A stretch of 24,344 nt of DNA from a virus, in the IMG/VR virus record IMGVR_UViG_3300009606_001232, positions 1 to 24,344 of that record; one strand, 5' to 3'. The translations under genes were made by a program, and so were the position numbers. Below the pieces are notes generated by a model. The model had not been told where the DNA came from and did no database searches. It saw only the letters and a program-made list of their open reading frames with translations. Shown in pieces: positions 1-8,349 of this stretch. Positions within the stretch are counted from its first letter, which is position 1, and each line of letters begins with the position of its first letter.

Positions 1-119
1 ATGCGTTATACCCAAACTATATTTATCTCATTATATAGCTATATCAATAATTTACTGTCTTTTAACGTATTTACAACGGTTACATTCACGGATAACATAA
101 CCCCTAATTTCAAGAATTT
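1..119. other. Unassigned leader upstream of the phoH-like gene
   Basis: This short stretch holds no gene I can support. One frame stays open from the first base to 258, but it overlaps the phoH-like gene in another frame and looks like a shadow. A 12-bp palindrome (ATATAGCTATAT) lies at 33-44. Any upstream gene must end at or before the window edge. A promoter for phoH could lie here, but the box found upstream of later genes is absent. Confidence 0.4.
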
Positions 120-857
120 ATGGCAAGCAAACACCATACGGACGATGTATATCGTCCTAAGAGAGTTCCTAAAAACCCAATTAAGTTCAAACTCCAACTT
201 AATGAAGAACAAAAAGAAGCTAAACAAGCAATCCTTAATAATACCATCACCCTTTTAGGAGGTAGTGCAGGTAGTGGAAAAACATTACTAGCATGTAATG
301 TTGCTCTAGATGGGCTATTACGAAGACAGTATGATAAAATAATAATAACCAGACCTACAGTATCAAAAGAAGAAATAGGTTTTTTACCTGGTGATTTAAG
401 AGAAAAAATGGATCCCTGGGTTCAACCTATTTACCAAAACTTTTTCCAATTGTATGATAAAGCTAAAATTGAAAAACTTATTGAAGACGGTAAAATAGAA
501 ATAGTACCAGTATCCTTTATGAGAGGTAGAACATTTTTAGATTCAATGATTATAGTAGATGAAGCACAAAATGTAACCCACCAACAAATGGAAATGATTA
601 CTTCTCGTTTAGGGTTAAGAAGCAAAATGATGGTATGTGGTGATGCTCAACAAACAGATTTAAAGAAAAAATCAGATTCTGGTTTTAAATTCTTATATAC
701 TGCTGCTAGAAAAATTAAAAATTTAGAAGCAATTACTCTAACTACTAACCATAGAAATGAGATAGTTGAAGATTTATTAAACTATTATAATGATGCTGTT
801 GATAAAGGAGTAAGTATTACTACTTCTGGTTCATATATTTATAATAGTAAGAATTAA
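120..857 (+). CDS. phoH: PhoH-like P-loop ATPase
   Basis: This is a cytoplasmic ATPase of the PhoH family (245 aa), an RNA-helicase-like P-loop NTPase found in many marine phages. Its exact role in infection is not settled. The sequence shows a Walker A motif GSAGSGKT at about residues 48-55, a Walker B motif IIVDEAQN at about 144-151, and the family signature GDAQQTD at about 174-180. The ITRPT and GFLPGD segments between them are also typical. The length matches phage PhoH proteins that consist of the ATPase domain only. The ATG at 120 gives a short basic N-terminal extension before the domain. No Shine-Dalgarno sequence precedes it. It sits just before the structural cassette and probably ends a separate unit. 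Despite the name, the sequence does not show phosphate regulation. Confidence 0.93.
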   Translation: MASKHHTDDVYRPKRVPKNPIKFKLQLNEEQKEAKQAILNNTITLLGGSAGSGKTLLACNVALDGLLRRQYDKIIITRPTVSKEEIGFLPGDLREKMDPWVQPIYQNFFQLYDKAKIEKLIEDGKIEIVPVSFMRGRTFLDSMIIVDEAQNVTHQQMEMITSRLGLRSKMMVCGDAQQTDLKKKSDSGFKFLYTAARKIKNLEAITLTTNHRNEIVEDLLNYYNDAVDKGVSITTSGSYIYNSKN

Positions 858-861
858 TTTC

Positions 862-877
862 ATATTTATAACAAAAT
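862..877 (+). promoter_or_regulatory. Putative late promoter box (variant copy)
   Basis: ATATTTATAACAAAAT, one base different from the motif repeated elsewhere in the window (A for C after the TATA). It lies 7 bases before the ATG of the 180-aa gene. It is called a promoter because of its recurrence and position; there is no transcript evidence. Confidence 0.55.
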
Positions 878-883
878 AGAATT

Positions 884-1426
884 ATGGCATTATGTACCTC
901 TACCGGATCATTAGATGTATTTATTAAAGAAAGTATTACTTTACCAAATGGTAATGAAGAAGTAGCAACTAATAATATAAAAATTTCAAATGTAAACCAA
1001 TTAGTAAGAAGAATAGATACAATTTCTTCACATTGGGAGGGTACCGGAGTTGAAATTTTAAGATTTGTAGATGATGAAGCATCTCAAGTAGCTGGATCAT
1101 TCGTAAGAGATACTGTTAAATATTTAAGAGTCACTAATCTAGATTGTACCAATTATCTATCCTTATATTTAATCCAAGATAGCCCAGATGCCCAATCACC
1201 TAATACAGGTAATGTAGGATCAGGAGATGAAGGTGTATTTAAAATAGATCCAGGAAAATCAATGATGTTATCAAATGCACAATTTGAAAGCAGTAATTAT
1301 TATGATTATGTAGTAGATGGGTATGTAGATATCCAATATTATTCATCATTTTCATCATTATATAGTATAAAAGCAAAAGCAAATAACGCAGATGTTAGGA
1401 TAGAGTACCTTGTAGGTTCTTCTTAA
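884..1426 (+). CDS. Probable virion structural protein, unknown function
   Basis: A 180-aa protein that I cannot assign to a named family. It is acidic, rich in Ser, Asn and Tyr, with short alternating hydrophobic segments that suggest an all-beta fold. It has no signal peptide or membrane segment. The pattern YLRVTNLDCTNYLSLYLI around residues 80-97, followed by a segment around a DPGKSMML sequence (about 122-129), resembles small beta-sandwich proteins encoded near tail-fibre genes of marine phages; this is recalled similarity, not a search. It has its own upstream box and is followed closely by a fibre-like gene with the same MAL start, so a decoration or fibre-associated role is the best guess. 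Confidence 0.75.
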   Translation: MALCTSTGSLDVFIKESITLPNGNEEVATNNIKISNVNQLVRRIDTISSHWEGTGVEILRFVDDEASQVAGSFVRDTVKYLRVTNLDCTNYLSLYLIQDSPDAQSPNTGNVGSGDEGVFKIDPGKSMMLSNAQFESSNYYDYVVDGYVDIQYYSSFSSLYSIKAKANNADVRIEYLVGSS

Positions 1427-1441
1427 TATTTATAATAAAAT
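1425..1441 (+). promoter_or_regulatory. Putative late promoter box
   Basis: AATATTTATAATAAAAT, an exact copy of the recurrent 17-base motif. It begins inside the stop codon of the preceding gene and ends 13 bases before the next ATG (1455). Confidence 0.65.
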
Positions 1442-1454
1442 AAATTTAATAAAA

Positions 1455-1736
1455 ATGGCATTAACATTTAGAACAGGCTCAGGCGGTAAAGGTTCCGCTC
1501 TAACAATTGAAGAATTAGATAATAACTTTAGACACTTTACAGGTTCACATTCAGTAAGTGGTAGTTTTGAAGTAACAGGTAGTGTTACAATAACTGGATC
1601 TTTAAATCAAACAGGATCAGTAATTTTTACAGGTTTACCTACAACTGAACCATTAGTAACTGGTTCATTATGGCTATCAGGTAGTGGTGCAGGTAATGCT
1701 TCAGGATCTAAATATTTAATGGTATTTAATGGGTAA
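1455..1736 (+). CDS. Small fibre-like structural protein with TGS repeats
   Basis: A 93-aa protein. Residues 1-28 (MALTFRTGSGGKGSALTIEE and the DNNF that follows) resemble attachment N-termini of marine phage fibre proteins. The rest is a low-complexity run with a period of about 7-8 residues (SGSFEVTGSVTITGSLNQTG), as in trimeric beta-helix or fibre shafts. The C-terminus (GLPTTEPLVTGSLW, then KYLMVFNG) resembles short terminal domains of other phage structural proteins. The same SGSLDVTGSLNVSGS pattern occurs in the N-terminus of the large fibre at 4531, so the two are probably related. A role as a short fibre or fibre adaptor is inferred. A terminator follows immediately. Confidence 0.75.
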   Translation: MALTFRTGSGGKGSALTIEELDNNFRHFTGSHSVSGSFEVTGSVTITGSLNQTGSVIFTGLPTTEPLVTGSLWLSGSGAGNASGSKYLMVFNG

Positions 1737-1762
1737 AAAACATTTATTTTAAATAAAATTAT

Positions 1763-1790
1763 AGGGACTCAATTTGAGTCCCTCTTTTTT
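1763..1790 (+). terminator. Intrinsic (Rho-independent) terminator
   Basis: A hairpin with stem AGGGACTC/GAGTCCCT, loop AATTT (the stem can extend to 10 bp), followed directly by CTTTTTT. It ends the small fibre-like transcript just before the box of the neck operon. Confidence 0.92.
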
Positions 1791-1806
1791 ATATTTATAA
1801 TAAAAT
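1791..1806 (+). promoter_or_regulatory. Putative late promoter box of the neck-fibre operon
   Basis: ATATTTATAATAAAAT, directly abutting the T-run of the terminator and ending 9 bases before the ATG of the gp13-like gene. The terminator-box-gene order strongly supports a promoter role. Confidence 0.7.
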
Positions 1807-1815
1807 ATATATAAT

Positions 1816-2988
1816 ATGAATATTCCAATTTATGATGGTAATCCTTTATGGAGTCCTAATTCAACTGCCTTTGGATTTTATAATAATGATGTTGAATTTC
1901 AAGAAGATTGTATAAAAGTATCAAAGTTTATAACTACTCGTTTAGGTTACCCCTTAATGGATGTAGAACTTCAAACTTCTTCTATGTTTACGGCATTTGA
2001 AGAAGCAATTACTATTTATGGAAATGAGTTATACGCCTACCTAATTCGAGAAAATGTATTAGACCTTACAGGACTACCCTATGCTAATTTGGATTTAACT
2101 GAAACTATAGTTTCTCCCAATTTTGAAACCATTATTAGGCTTTCTGAACAGTATGGAGAAGAAGCAGGAGTAGGTGGAAACGTTACTTGGTATCAAGGTT
2201 CTATCCCACTATCTTCTAGTGTGCAAGATTATGATTTAAAAGTTTGGGCTAAAGACCAAGGAATAACAGGTAGTATAGAAATAAAAAGAATATTTTTCCA
2301 AGAACCAGTACCTGCTTCAGCTAGATACCTAGCCCCTTTTGATGGGTTTGGATTTGGTGGTGTTGCAGCAGCAGGATTAATGGAAATGGGTGGATTTGGA
2401 GGTTCAGGTGGGTTTTTAATGATGCCACTTCATTATGATATGCAAGTGATTCAATCCATTGAAATGAATCAACAAGTTAGAATGTCTAATTATAGTTTTG
2501 AAGTACATAACAATGTGATACGAATATTCCCCATTCCTGGACCATTTAATGGTTTTGATTTTAATAGCAGTTGTGGTAGTTTATGGTTTGAATACATTAA
2601 AACACAAGAAAGAATTGAATCATCAGTAGAATGTGCTGAAGGTTTAATTACTAATGTATCTAACATGCCTTACCAAAACCCAATTTATTCCTTAATAAAT
2701 TCAGTTGGTAGACAATGGATATTTGAAATGACATTAGCTATATGTAAAGAAATCTTAGGGTATGTTCGTGGTAAATATAGTACCGTACCAATTCCTAATG
2801 CTGACATGACACTAAATCAAGCCGATTTACTATCAGCAGCAACAGCTGAAAAAACAGCATTATTAGAAAGATTAAGAGCATATTTTGATGAAACATCACG
2901 TGCTAATATGTTAGAAAGAAAAGCTAGAGAAACAGATGCGGTTATAAAAGAATTGGATCAAGTTCCAAGAGTAATTTATATAGGATAA
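1816..2988 (+). CDS. gp13: Neck protein, T4 gp13-like
   Basis: A 390-aa probable neck (head completion) protein that would seal the portal and connect head to tail. Residues about 38-60 (FITTRLGYPLMDVELQTSSM) match the N-terminal pattern of T4-like gp13 proteins: a helix, then R-LG-P with V-V and an aligned helical segment. A later FEVHNNVIRIFPIP (about 229-242) is also typical. Between them is a Gly/Phe/Met-rich stretch at about 175-203, possibly a flexible loop. The protein is longer than T4 gp13 (309 aa). The ATG at 1816 is chosen for its position after the promoter box. It starts a tight operon: the next gene begins 2 bases after its stop. The assignment rests on remembered family patterns and on the gp13-14-15 order. 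Confidence 0.72.
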   Translation: MNIPIYDGNPLWSPNSTAFGFYNNDVEFQEDCIKVSKFITTRLGYPLMDVELQTSSMFTAFEEAITIYGNELYAYLIRENVLDLTGLPYANLDLTETIVSPNFETIIRLSEQYGEEAGVGGNVTWYQGSIPLSSSVQDYDLKVWAKDQGITGSIEIKRIFFQEPVPASARYLAPFDGFGFGGVAAAGLMEMGGFGGSGGFLMMPLHYDMQVIQSIEMNQQVRMSNYSFEVHNNVIRIFPIPGPFNGFDFNSSCGSLWFEYIKTQERIESSVECAEGLITNVSNMPYQNPIYSLINSVGRQWIFEMTLAICKEILGYVRGKYSTVPIPNADMTLNQADLLSAATAEKTALLERLRAYFDETSRANMLERKARETDAVIKELDQVPRVIYIG

Positions 2989-2989
2989 T

Positions 2990-3520
2990 ATGGCAATGTT
3001 CGCAAGACAGAGAGATGTCTCTCTAGTAAGACACTTGAATAGAGAAGTTATGGGTAATGTTATTACCCAACAAGCTGCTTTCTATCAATTTAAATTAGAA
3101 GAAACTAAAGTAAACATATACGGTGAAGCTGCTGCAGAAAAATTTTATAATGGTCCTTTCTTATTTAATTGTTTAATTAATAGAGGACCCCAAGAACAAC
3201 CTGAAAATGCAGAAGGTATACAATTTGAACAATCCATTGATTTTTATTTCTTAAGAGATGATTTAGTTGATGCAAATGTAGTCCCTGATATTGGTGATAT
3301 AATTTTATATCAAGGAGGATATTATGGAGTACAAGGTACAATTGCTAACCAGTATTGGAGTGGCAAAAACCCAGATTACCCTAATAATGGTTCTGATGGT
3401 ACTCCAAACCCACTAAACCCCAATTTACAACTATTTGGAACTAACTTATCAATATTAGTATCAACATATTATATATCAGCAGATAAACCAGGAATATCAC
3501 CATATAAAGAAAGATTTTAA
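2990..3520 (+). CDS. gp14: Neck protein, T4 gp14-like
   Basis: A 176-aa protein, shorter than T4 gp14 (256 aa). After a basic N-terminus, the segment VPDIGDIILYQGGYYGVQG (about residues 98-116) corresponds to the GDLI-F-P----FEI pattern of gp14 proteins. The FNCLINRGPQ segment and the loop rich in Asn and Pro (about 125-145) fit a small beta-rich neck component. In T4, gp13 and gp14 together complete the head and form the tail-docking ring. The next gene starts at the last base of this stop codon (TAATG overlap), so the two are translationally coupled. Position between gp13- and gp15-like genes supports the call. Confidence 0.7.
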   Translation: MAMFARQRDVSLVRHLNREVMGNVITQQAAFYQFKLEETKVNIYGEAAAEKFYNGPFLFNCLINRGPQEQPENAEGIQFEQSIDFYFLRDDLVDANVVPDIGDIILYQGGYYGVQGTIANQYWSGKNPDYPNNGSDGTPNPLNPNLQLFGTNLSILVSTYYISADKPGISPYKERF

Positions 3521-4527
3521 TGGCAATAAGAAAACCCATACCAAAAACCCAAAAACAATTAAGCATAGATCAGCAAAGACCTACTGATCCAAGGTATGGT
3601 AATCCTAATATACCATTACCTACTAACGAAAATGAAACTGGTATACCATTTAATAGATCAGAGAAATTATCTTGGAAAGATGATAATACTAAACCTTTTT
3701 CTATTGGTATACAAGACTTAGATGAAGCAGTATTTTTTTATTTCAAAAATGTAATAAAACCTTTTGTTTATCAAAACGGAAATAGAATAGAAGTACCAGT
3801 AATATATGGTGATCCCGAAAGATGGAAATCATTTCAACGTGATGGGTATTATAGGGATAAAAAAGGATCTATTATGTTACCTATTATTGTTATTAAAAGA
3901 AATACTATAACAAAAGATAGAACAGTATATAATAAGTTGGATGCTAATAGTCCTAACTTATATGGGACCTTTCAACGTGCTTATAATCCTAAAAATTTTT
4001 ATAATAATTGGGCTGCTATAAACAACAAAATACCAGCAAAACAATTTTATGCTGTTGCCGTTCCTGATTTTGTAAATTTAGAATATAGTGTAATTGTTCA
4101 AACTTATTACATGGAACAATTAAATAAAGTAATTGAAGCATGTGAATACTCCTCAGATGCTTATTGGGGTAACCCTGAAAGATTTAAATTTAGAGCTTTT
4201 ATTGATTCCTTTACTACTGAAACTTCATTAACATCAGGTAGAGACAGGTTAGTAAAAGGAACATTTAACATTAGATTAAGAGGGTATATAATACCAGATA
4301 CAATACAAAAAGATTTAAATTCTATTTCTAAGTATAATTCTAAATCTAAATTTGTAATACAGATGGAAACAACATCTAATTCTGAAATATTTGAAACCGA
4401 TGTTACAAAAACAAGAGATGGAAGAACTAGAAAAGAAAGAGATGTAGAAGGAGATATAGCAAACATATCAGATACACCATCAGGAGTAGAAATAAAAAAT
4501 GAACCCGGAACAGGATTAATAGGATAA
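3520..4527 (+). CDS. gp15: Tail sheath stabiliser / tail completion protein, T4 gp15-like
   Basis: A 335-aa protein that probably caps the tail tube and sheath, as the gp15 hexamer does in T4. Supporting features are the VPVIYGDPERWKS segment at about residues 91-103, the QFYAVAVPDFVNLEYSVIVQ segment at about 174-193 that fits the central beta-sandwich of gp15, and a following helix and loop with NPERFKFRAF (about 218-227). The N-terminal 50 residues are rich in Pro, Asn and Lys, and the C-terminal 60 are highly charged and likely disordered. It is longer than T4 gp15 (272 aa). Unlike in T4, terminase genes do not follow; a large fibre gene does. Confidence 0.7.
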   Translation: MAIRKPIPKTQKQLSIDQQRPTDPRYGNPNIPLPTNENETGIPFNRSEKLSWKDDNTKPFSIGIQDLDEAVFFYFKNVIKPFVYQNGNRIEVPVIYGDPERWKSFQRDGYYRDKKGSIMLPIIVIKRNTITKDRTVYNKLDANSPNLYGTFQRAYNPKNFYNNWAAINNKIPAKQFYAVAVPDFVNLEYSVIVQTYYMEQLNKVIEACEYSSDAYWGNPERFKFRAFIDSFTTETSLTSGRDRLVKGTFNIRLRGYIIPDTIQKDLNSISKYNSKSKFVIQMETTSNSEIFETDVTKTRDGRTRKERDVEGDIANISDTPSGVEIKNEPGTGLIG

Positions 4528-4530
4528 AAT

Positions 4531-7500
4531 ATGGCAAGTAATGTAAGGTTTGTAGATTCCCTTAAAGTAGGACAATATAAAGGAGAACGTGGTCCTGCTG
4601 GTACTGGTTCACTTTTCCCATTTACTGGTTCTGCAATTATATCTGGAAGTCTAGATGTAACAGGAAGTTTAAATGTTTCAGGTAGCATAAACGCTACTAG
4701 CTTTACAGGGTCATTTACTGGTTCTTTTACAGGAGATGGTTCTGGTTTAACAGATACACCAATTAATATTAATGCTGGAAATGCCTTATATTTCTCAGGC
4801 GATACTTTAAATGTACGTACAGGAGGAGTTAATTCAGGTGGTTCAAATATCCCATCATCTACTGCTAATAGAAATTATATAATACAATATCAAGATACTC
4901 CTCATCAAACTTTGGTTGTTAACGTACCTTGGATAGATACAACCTATTCAGCAGGAACAGGATTAAGTTTAAATAGAGAAAATAATATTTTTAACGTAAA
5001 TGTTAGTGGATTACCAGTTGTAGTTGGCTCTCCATCCCCTGCTACAGTATCTAACCGATACTATGCTATTCAAACCAATATGAATGAAGAATTAATAGTT
5101 AACGTACCTTGGACAGATACTCCATGGGATGGAATTTTTTCTGGTAGCGCTCAAATAACAGGATCTTTAGGAGTAACAGGAAGTGTACTTGTTAGTGGTA
5201 GCGTAGGTATCGGAACTACTAGTCCTAGCGAAAAGCTAGAGGTTAGCGGTGGTATTATAGGGGAGACTTTATTTATAAGAAACATTGACGGCTATAACGC
5301 TAAGCTGCTTTCTTCCAACCTAACATTTAACCGTACTTTTAATTTCCCGGACAATGAGGGAACATTAGCTCTTACTTCAGATATACCTAGTGCATCCCAA
5401 TGGGACGATGTTACAGGTGGTATAAATTATGCGAATGGCAACGTCGGTATTGGGACGACAAATCCCGGTTATGCCCTAACTATTAAAAGCTCAGGAAACG
5501 CCTCTCAAAACTTTCTCCTTATCCAAAACTCCAGTAATAATTCAATGTTTACTGTAGCTTCAGACCCCTCAGGTAACGCTAATTTAGCAGTTAGAAACTC
5601 CGCAGGCATAGCGAAAATATTTATTAACACCGTAGGAGATTCATTCTTTGCAGGTGGAAACGTCGGGATTGGAACAACTAGTCCTAGCCAAAAGCTAGAT
5701 GTTAATGGTAATATCTCAATAGCCACTACCTCTGGTCCATCAGCTAGTAACCAAATAAGTATGGTAGGTTCAAGGGCTATTTTCGGATATGATGGCAGTA
5801 TAAATTCTGCGTTTATGAGGTCAAGTGACATATCAAAGCCTTTGGTTTTTGGCTCAGGCACAAGTGAATTTATGAGAATTGTCTCTTCCACAGGTAACGT
5901 TGGAATAGGAACAACTAGTCCTAGTGAAAAGTTGCACGTTAATGGGAACTTAGAATTAGGGACCAACCCAACTTTATATTGGACTTCAAATACTTTAAAT
6001 TTACAAAATAAGTCTATCGCAAGTATTCCTGTAGTAAATATTAAGGGTAATGTAAACTATGGAGCGAGACTACAAGTCGAAGATGAATTGGGTTTGGTTG
6101 CTATAAGATTAAGAGGAGATGGAAATTCTTATTTTAATGGGGGAAATGTTGGAATAGGAACAACTAGTCCAAGTGTTAAATTGCACGTAGATAGTGGTGG
6201 AACAGAAACAGTTGCATATTTTAAATCTTCTGACAATAGAGCTAGGATAGTAATAGCTGACAATGATACAAATACTTATATAATCTCCGAAGATAGTAAA
6301 ATGAGCTTAGGTTCAGCTGCTAGCTTAAACGCAGGGAATTTAACAATTGACTCAGCAGGTAACGTTGGTATAGGAACGACTAGCCCTAGTAGTAAGTTAG
6401 AGGTAGCAGGGACAATAAATCAAACTGTATTAGAAGGTGCACCAAGCGATAACCTAAACAATATACTAAGTACAAGGTATTTTAGCTCACATACAGCAAC
6501 TACAAATGCTCCTTCAGGAATAACTGCATTCGGAATGGGACTATCTATTAATTACGGAAGTAATGCCAGTATGCAACTTATGAGTAATAGAGGGAATACA
6601 ACTCCACTCTCTATGCGAAAATTTTCCAATGGAACTTGGAATGGTTGGATTGACATACTAGATTCAAATAAAATTAGTGATGCAGATATTACATCTTGGG
6701 ATAGTGGGATTACTCGCTGGAATGGAACATCAGGAACCAGTAATAATTGGAATAATATTGATGAGAATAGTTTTATAACAGGTCACACCTCAACACTGAA
6801 CTACCCTCCTGAACTTAGTCAGAGCTTCCTATCAGGAATTGCTACAATGTATAGCTCAGAGAATGGTTGGCAGGTAGCGAGTAACAGAAGTAGCGTACAA
6901 GGTGTATACTTTAGAAAGGTTACAAATGGAACTTGGTCTTCTTGGAATAAATTTATTGATAGTCGAGATATATATGTTGATGTATCGAATGGTAATATTG
7001 GAATTGGGACTACTAGTCCTGTCTCCAAGTTACAAGTACAGGGCGATATTAGAACAAACACTCAGGTCATAGTTACGGGTGCAGGAAATATAGATAATTC
7101 CTCAAATAACTTAGATTTAAACGCGGTAAATAATTTATTATTTTCAATTGGTGGTTCTGAAAAAATGAGGATTCTAGCTAACGGCAACGTAGGAATCGGC
7201 ACGACTACTCCTAGTGAGAAGTTAGAGGTAAGTGGATCAAGATCAAAATTTAACGGTATTTTAGTTGGGGAAAATAGGACTGATATACAGTTCGAGGGTG
7301 ATGGTAATCTTACCGTAGGCAACAACGACTGGTTAATTTTAAAAGAGGGGGGTCAAGAAGTTATGAGAGCTGGGGGCTCTTCTAAAAATGTAGGTATCGG
7401 GACAACTAGTCCTGATAATAAACTACACCTATACAGTAACAACTCAAGCGCCGACGCTCTATTAAAGTTAGAACAAGACGGGACAGGAGATGCATCTATA

Positions 7501-8346
7501 GACTTCCTGCTAACCTCAACTAACTTATTTAGAATAGGAGTAGACCATTCTAATAACGATGCTCTTACGTTTGCAGCAGGAAGCTTTGGAACTGGACTAG
7601 ACTACATGGTTATCAGATCAGGCAACGTAGGTATAGGAACAACTTCACCAAATAAAAAACTTCACGTCAATTCAGGTGCAATAAACGAGGCGGCTAGATT
7701 TGAGTCTACAGATGTAGGCGCTTTTATTGAATTTAAAGACAGTGGTACAACAGACTTGCCTATAATTGGAGCTGTTGGTAATAATTTTGACATACGTACA
7801 GGAGGCTCTACTAGTGTTAGGGTAACAAGCGCCGGAAACGTAGGTATTGGAACAGATAGTCCTGCTGGAATGTTGGATGTAAATGGAAGTATCTTTCTTT
7901 CAGATGGAGGATCGAATAAAGGCTCAGTTAGAGTTTTGACGGCTTATACTGGAGCGTATTATAATAATGCAGGCACTTTAGGTATTTGGCAAGTTAATAC
8001 TTTGGACGCTGTAAACTTTAGGAGTAATTCAGACTTAGTTATAAATTATGATAACAATGGTTTCAATCCGTCTTCGCATTTTGCGGTGACTCAGGACGGG
8101 GTGGAGCAGCTGTATGTTGAGGGAACGACAGGCAACGTAGGTATTGGAACTACTAGTCCTAGTGAAAAGCTAGAGGTTGACGGTCAAGTGCTATCTGATG
8201 GGTATAGACTTGCCGCAATGCAAACGGCACCTGCAGCTAGAAATTCAGCTGGAACACTAGGAGAAATAGTAATAGACGGAAATCACATATATGTTTGTTA
8301 TGCTACAGACTCTTGGAGTAGAGTAGCTTTAGACATATCATGGTAA
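4531..8346 (+). CDS. Large modular tail fibre with 12 GNVGIGTTSP repeats
   Basis: A 1271-aa fibre, probably trimeric, that should carry host recognition. The N-terminus has an attachment-like start and TGS/SGS repeats ending in FTGDGSGLTD (about 69-78). Then comes a duplicated unit ending VNVPWxDT (about 130-137 and 190-197). Twelve copies of (G)NVGIGTTSPS-KL-V follow, with the Val of VGIGT near residues 225, 305, 378, 457, 540, 612, 823, 887, 954, 1033, 1104 and 1203. The one long gap (612-823) holds two related domains of about 75-80 residues, ending NGTWNGWIDIL and NGTWSSWNKFID, resembling pyocin-knob receptor-binding domains. The C-terminus (GEIVIDGNHIYVCYATDSW, then SRVALDISW) is a short cap common in marine phage fibres. 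There is no C-terminal S74 chaperone-peptidase domain. Base composition inside the repeat region is patchy, suggesting modular exchange. Confidence 0.93.
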   Translation: MASNVRFVDSLKVGQYKGERGPAGTGSLFPFTGSAIISGSLDVTGSLNVSGSINATSFTGSFTGSFTGDGSGLTDTPININAGNALYFSGDTLNVRTGGVNSGGSNIPSSTANRNYIIQYQDTPHQTLVVNVPWIDTTYSAGTGLSLNRENNIFNVNVSGLPVVVGSPSPATVSNRYYAIQTNMNEELIVNVPWTDTPWDGIFSGSAQITGSLGVTGSVLVSGSVGIGTTSPSEKLEVSGGIIGETLFIRNIDGYNAKLLSSNLTFNRTFNFPDNEGTLALTSDIPSASQWDDVTGGINYANGNVGIGTTNPGYALTIKSSGNASQNFLLIQNSSNNSMFTVASDPSGNANLAVRNSAGIAKIFINTVGDSFFAGGNVGIGTTSPSQKLDVNGNISIATTSGPSASNQISMVGSRAIFGYDGSINSAFMRSSDISKPLVFGSGTSEFMRIVSSTGNVGIGTTSPSEKLHVNGNLELGTNPTLYWTSNTLNLQNKSIASIPVVNIKGNVNYGARLQVEDELGLVAIRLRGDGNSYFNGGNVGIGTTSPSVKLHVDSGGTETVAYFKSSDNRARIVIADNDTNTYIISEDSKMSLGSAASLNAGNLTIDSAGNVGIGTTSPSSKLEVAGTINQTVLEGAPSDNLNNILSTRYFSSHTATTNAPSGITAFGMGLSINYGSNASMQLMSNRGNTTPLSMRKFSNGTWNGWIDILDSNKISDADITSWDSGITRWNGTSGTSNNWNNIDENSFITGHTSTLNYPPELSQSFLSGIATMYSSENGWQVASNRSSVQGVYFRKVTNGTWSSWNKFIDSRDIYVDVSNGNIGIGTTSPVSKLQVQGDIRTNTQVIVTGAGNIDNSSNNLDLNAVNNLLFSIGGSEKMRILANGNVGIGTTTPSEKLEVSGSRSKFNGILVGENRTDIQFEGDGNLTVGNNDWLILKEGGQEVMRAGGSSKNVGIGTTSPDNKLHLYSNNSSADALLKLEQDGTGDASIDFLLTSTNLFRIGVDHSNNDALTFAAGSFGTGLDYMVIRSGNVGIGTTSPNKKLHVNSGAINEAARFESTDVGAFIEFKDSGTTDLPIIGAVGNNFDIRTGGSTSVRVTSAGNVGIGTDSPAGMLDVNGSIFLSDGGSNKGSVRVLTAYTGAYYNNAGTLGIWQVNTLDAVNFRSNSDLVINYDNNGFNPSSHFAVTQDGVEQLYVEGTTGNVGIGTTSPSEKLEVDGQVLSDGYRLAAMQTAPAARNSAGTLGEIVIDGNHIYVCYATDSWSRVALDISW
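5197..8184 (+). repeat. Coding repeat array: 12 GNVGIGTTSPSxKLxV modules
   Basis: Imperfect coding repeats within the fibre gene. Spacings between successive copies are 80, 73, 79, 83, 72, 211, 64, 67, 79, 71 and 99 residues. The DNA of the copies differs mainly at third positions, for example in how GIGTT is encoded, but most keep ACTAGTCCT or a one-base variant for the TSP part. The spread of synonymous changes says the array is old or was assembled from different sources, while the shared core could still support recombination. Confidence 0.9.
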
Positions 8347-8349
8347 TAT

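Noticed and set aside
1-258. 85-codon open frame at the left edge
   Set aside because: Overlaps the phoH-like gene for more than half its length in another frame and has no recognisable sequence; could at most contain the end of an upstream gene.
4161-4688. Minus-strand open frame of 175 codons across the gp15-like and fibre genes
   Set aside because: It lies opposite two convincing + strand genes, crosses their boundary, and shows no protein-like motifs; it arises because stops are rare on that strand.
5505-7325. Several minus-strand open frames inside the fibre, sharing GLVVPIPTLP-like segments
   Set aside because: The shared segment is the reverse-strand reading of the GIGTTSP repeat, so the similarity between these frames is an artefact of the coding repeats.
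4531-8346. Diversity-generating retroelement or S74 self-cleaving chaperone associated with the fibre
   Set aside because: No reverse transcriptase or template repeat is in the window, and the fibre C-terminus is a short cap without the S74 domain.
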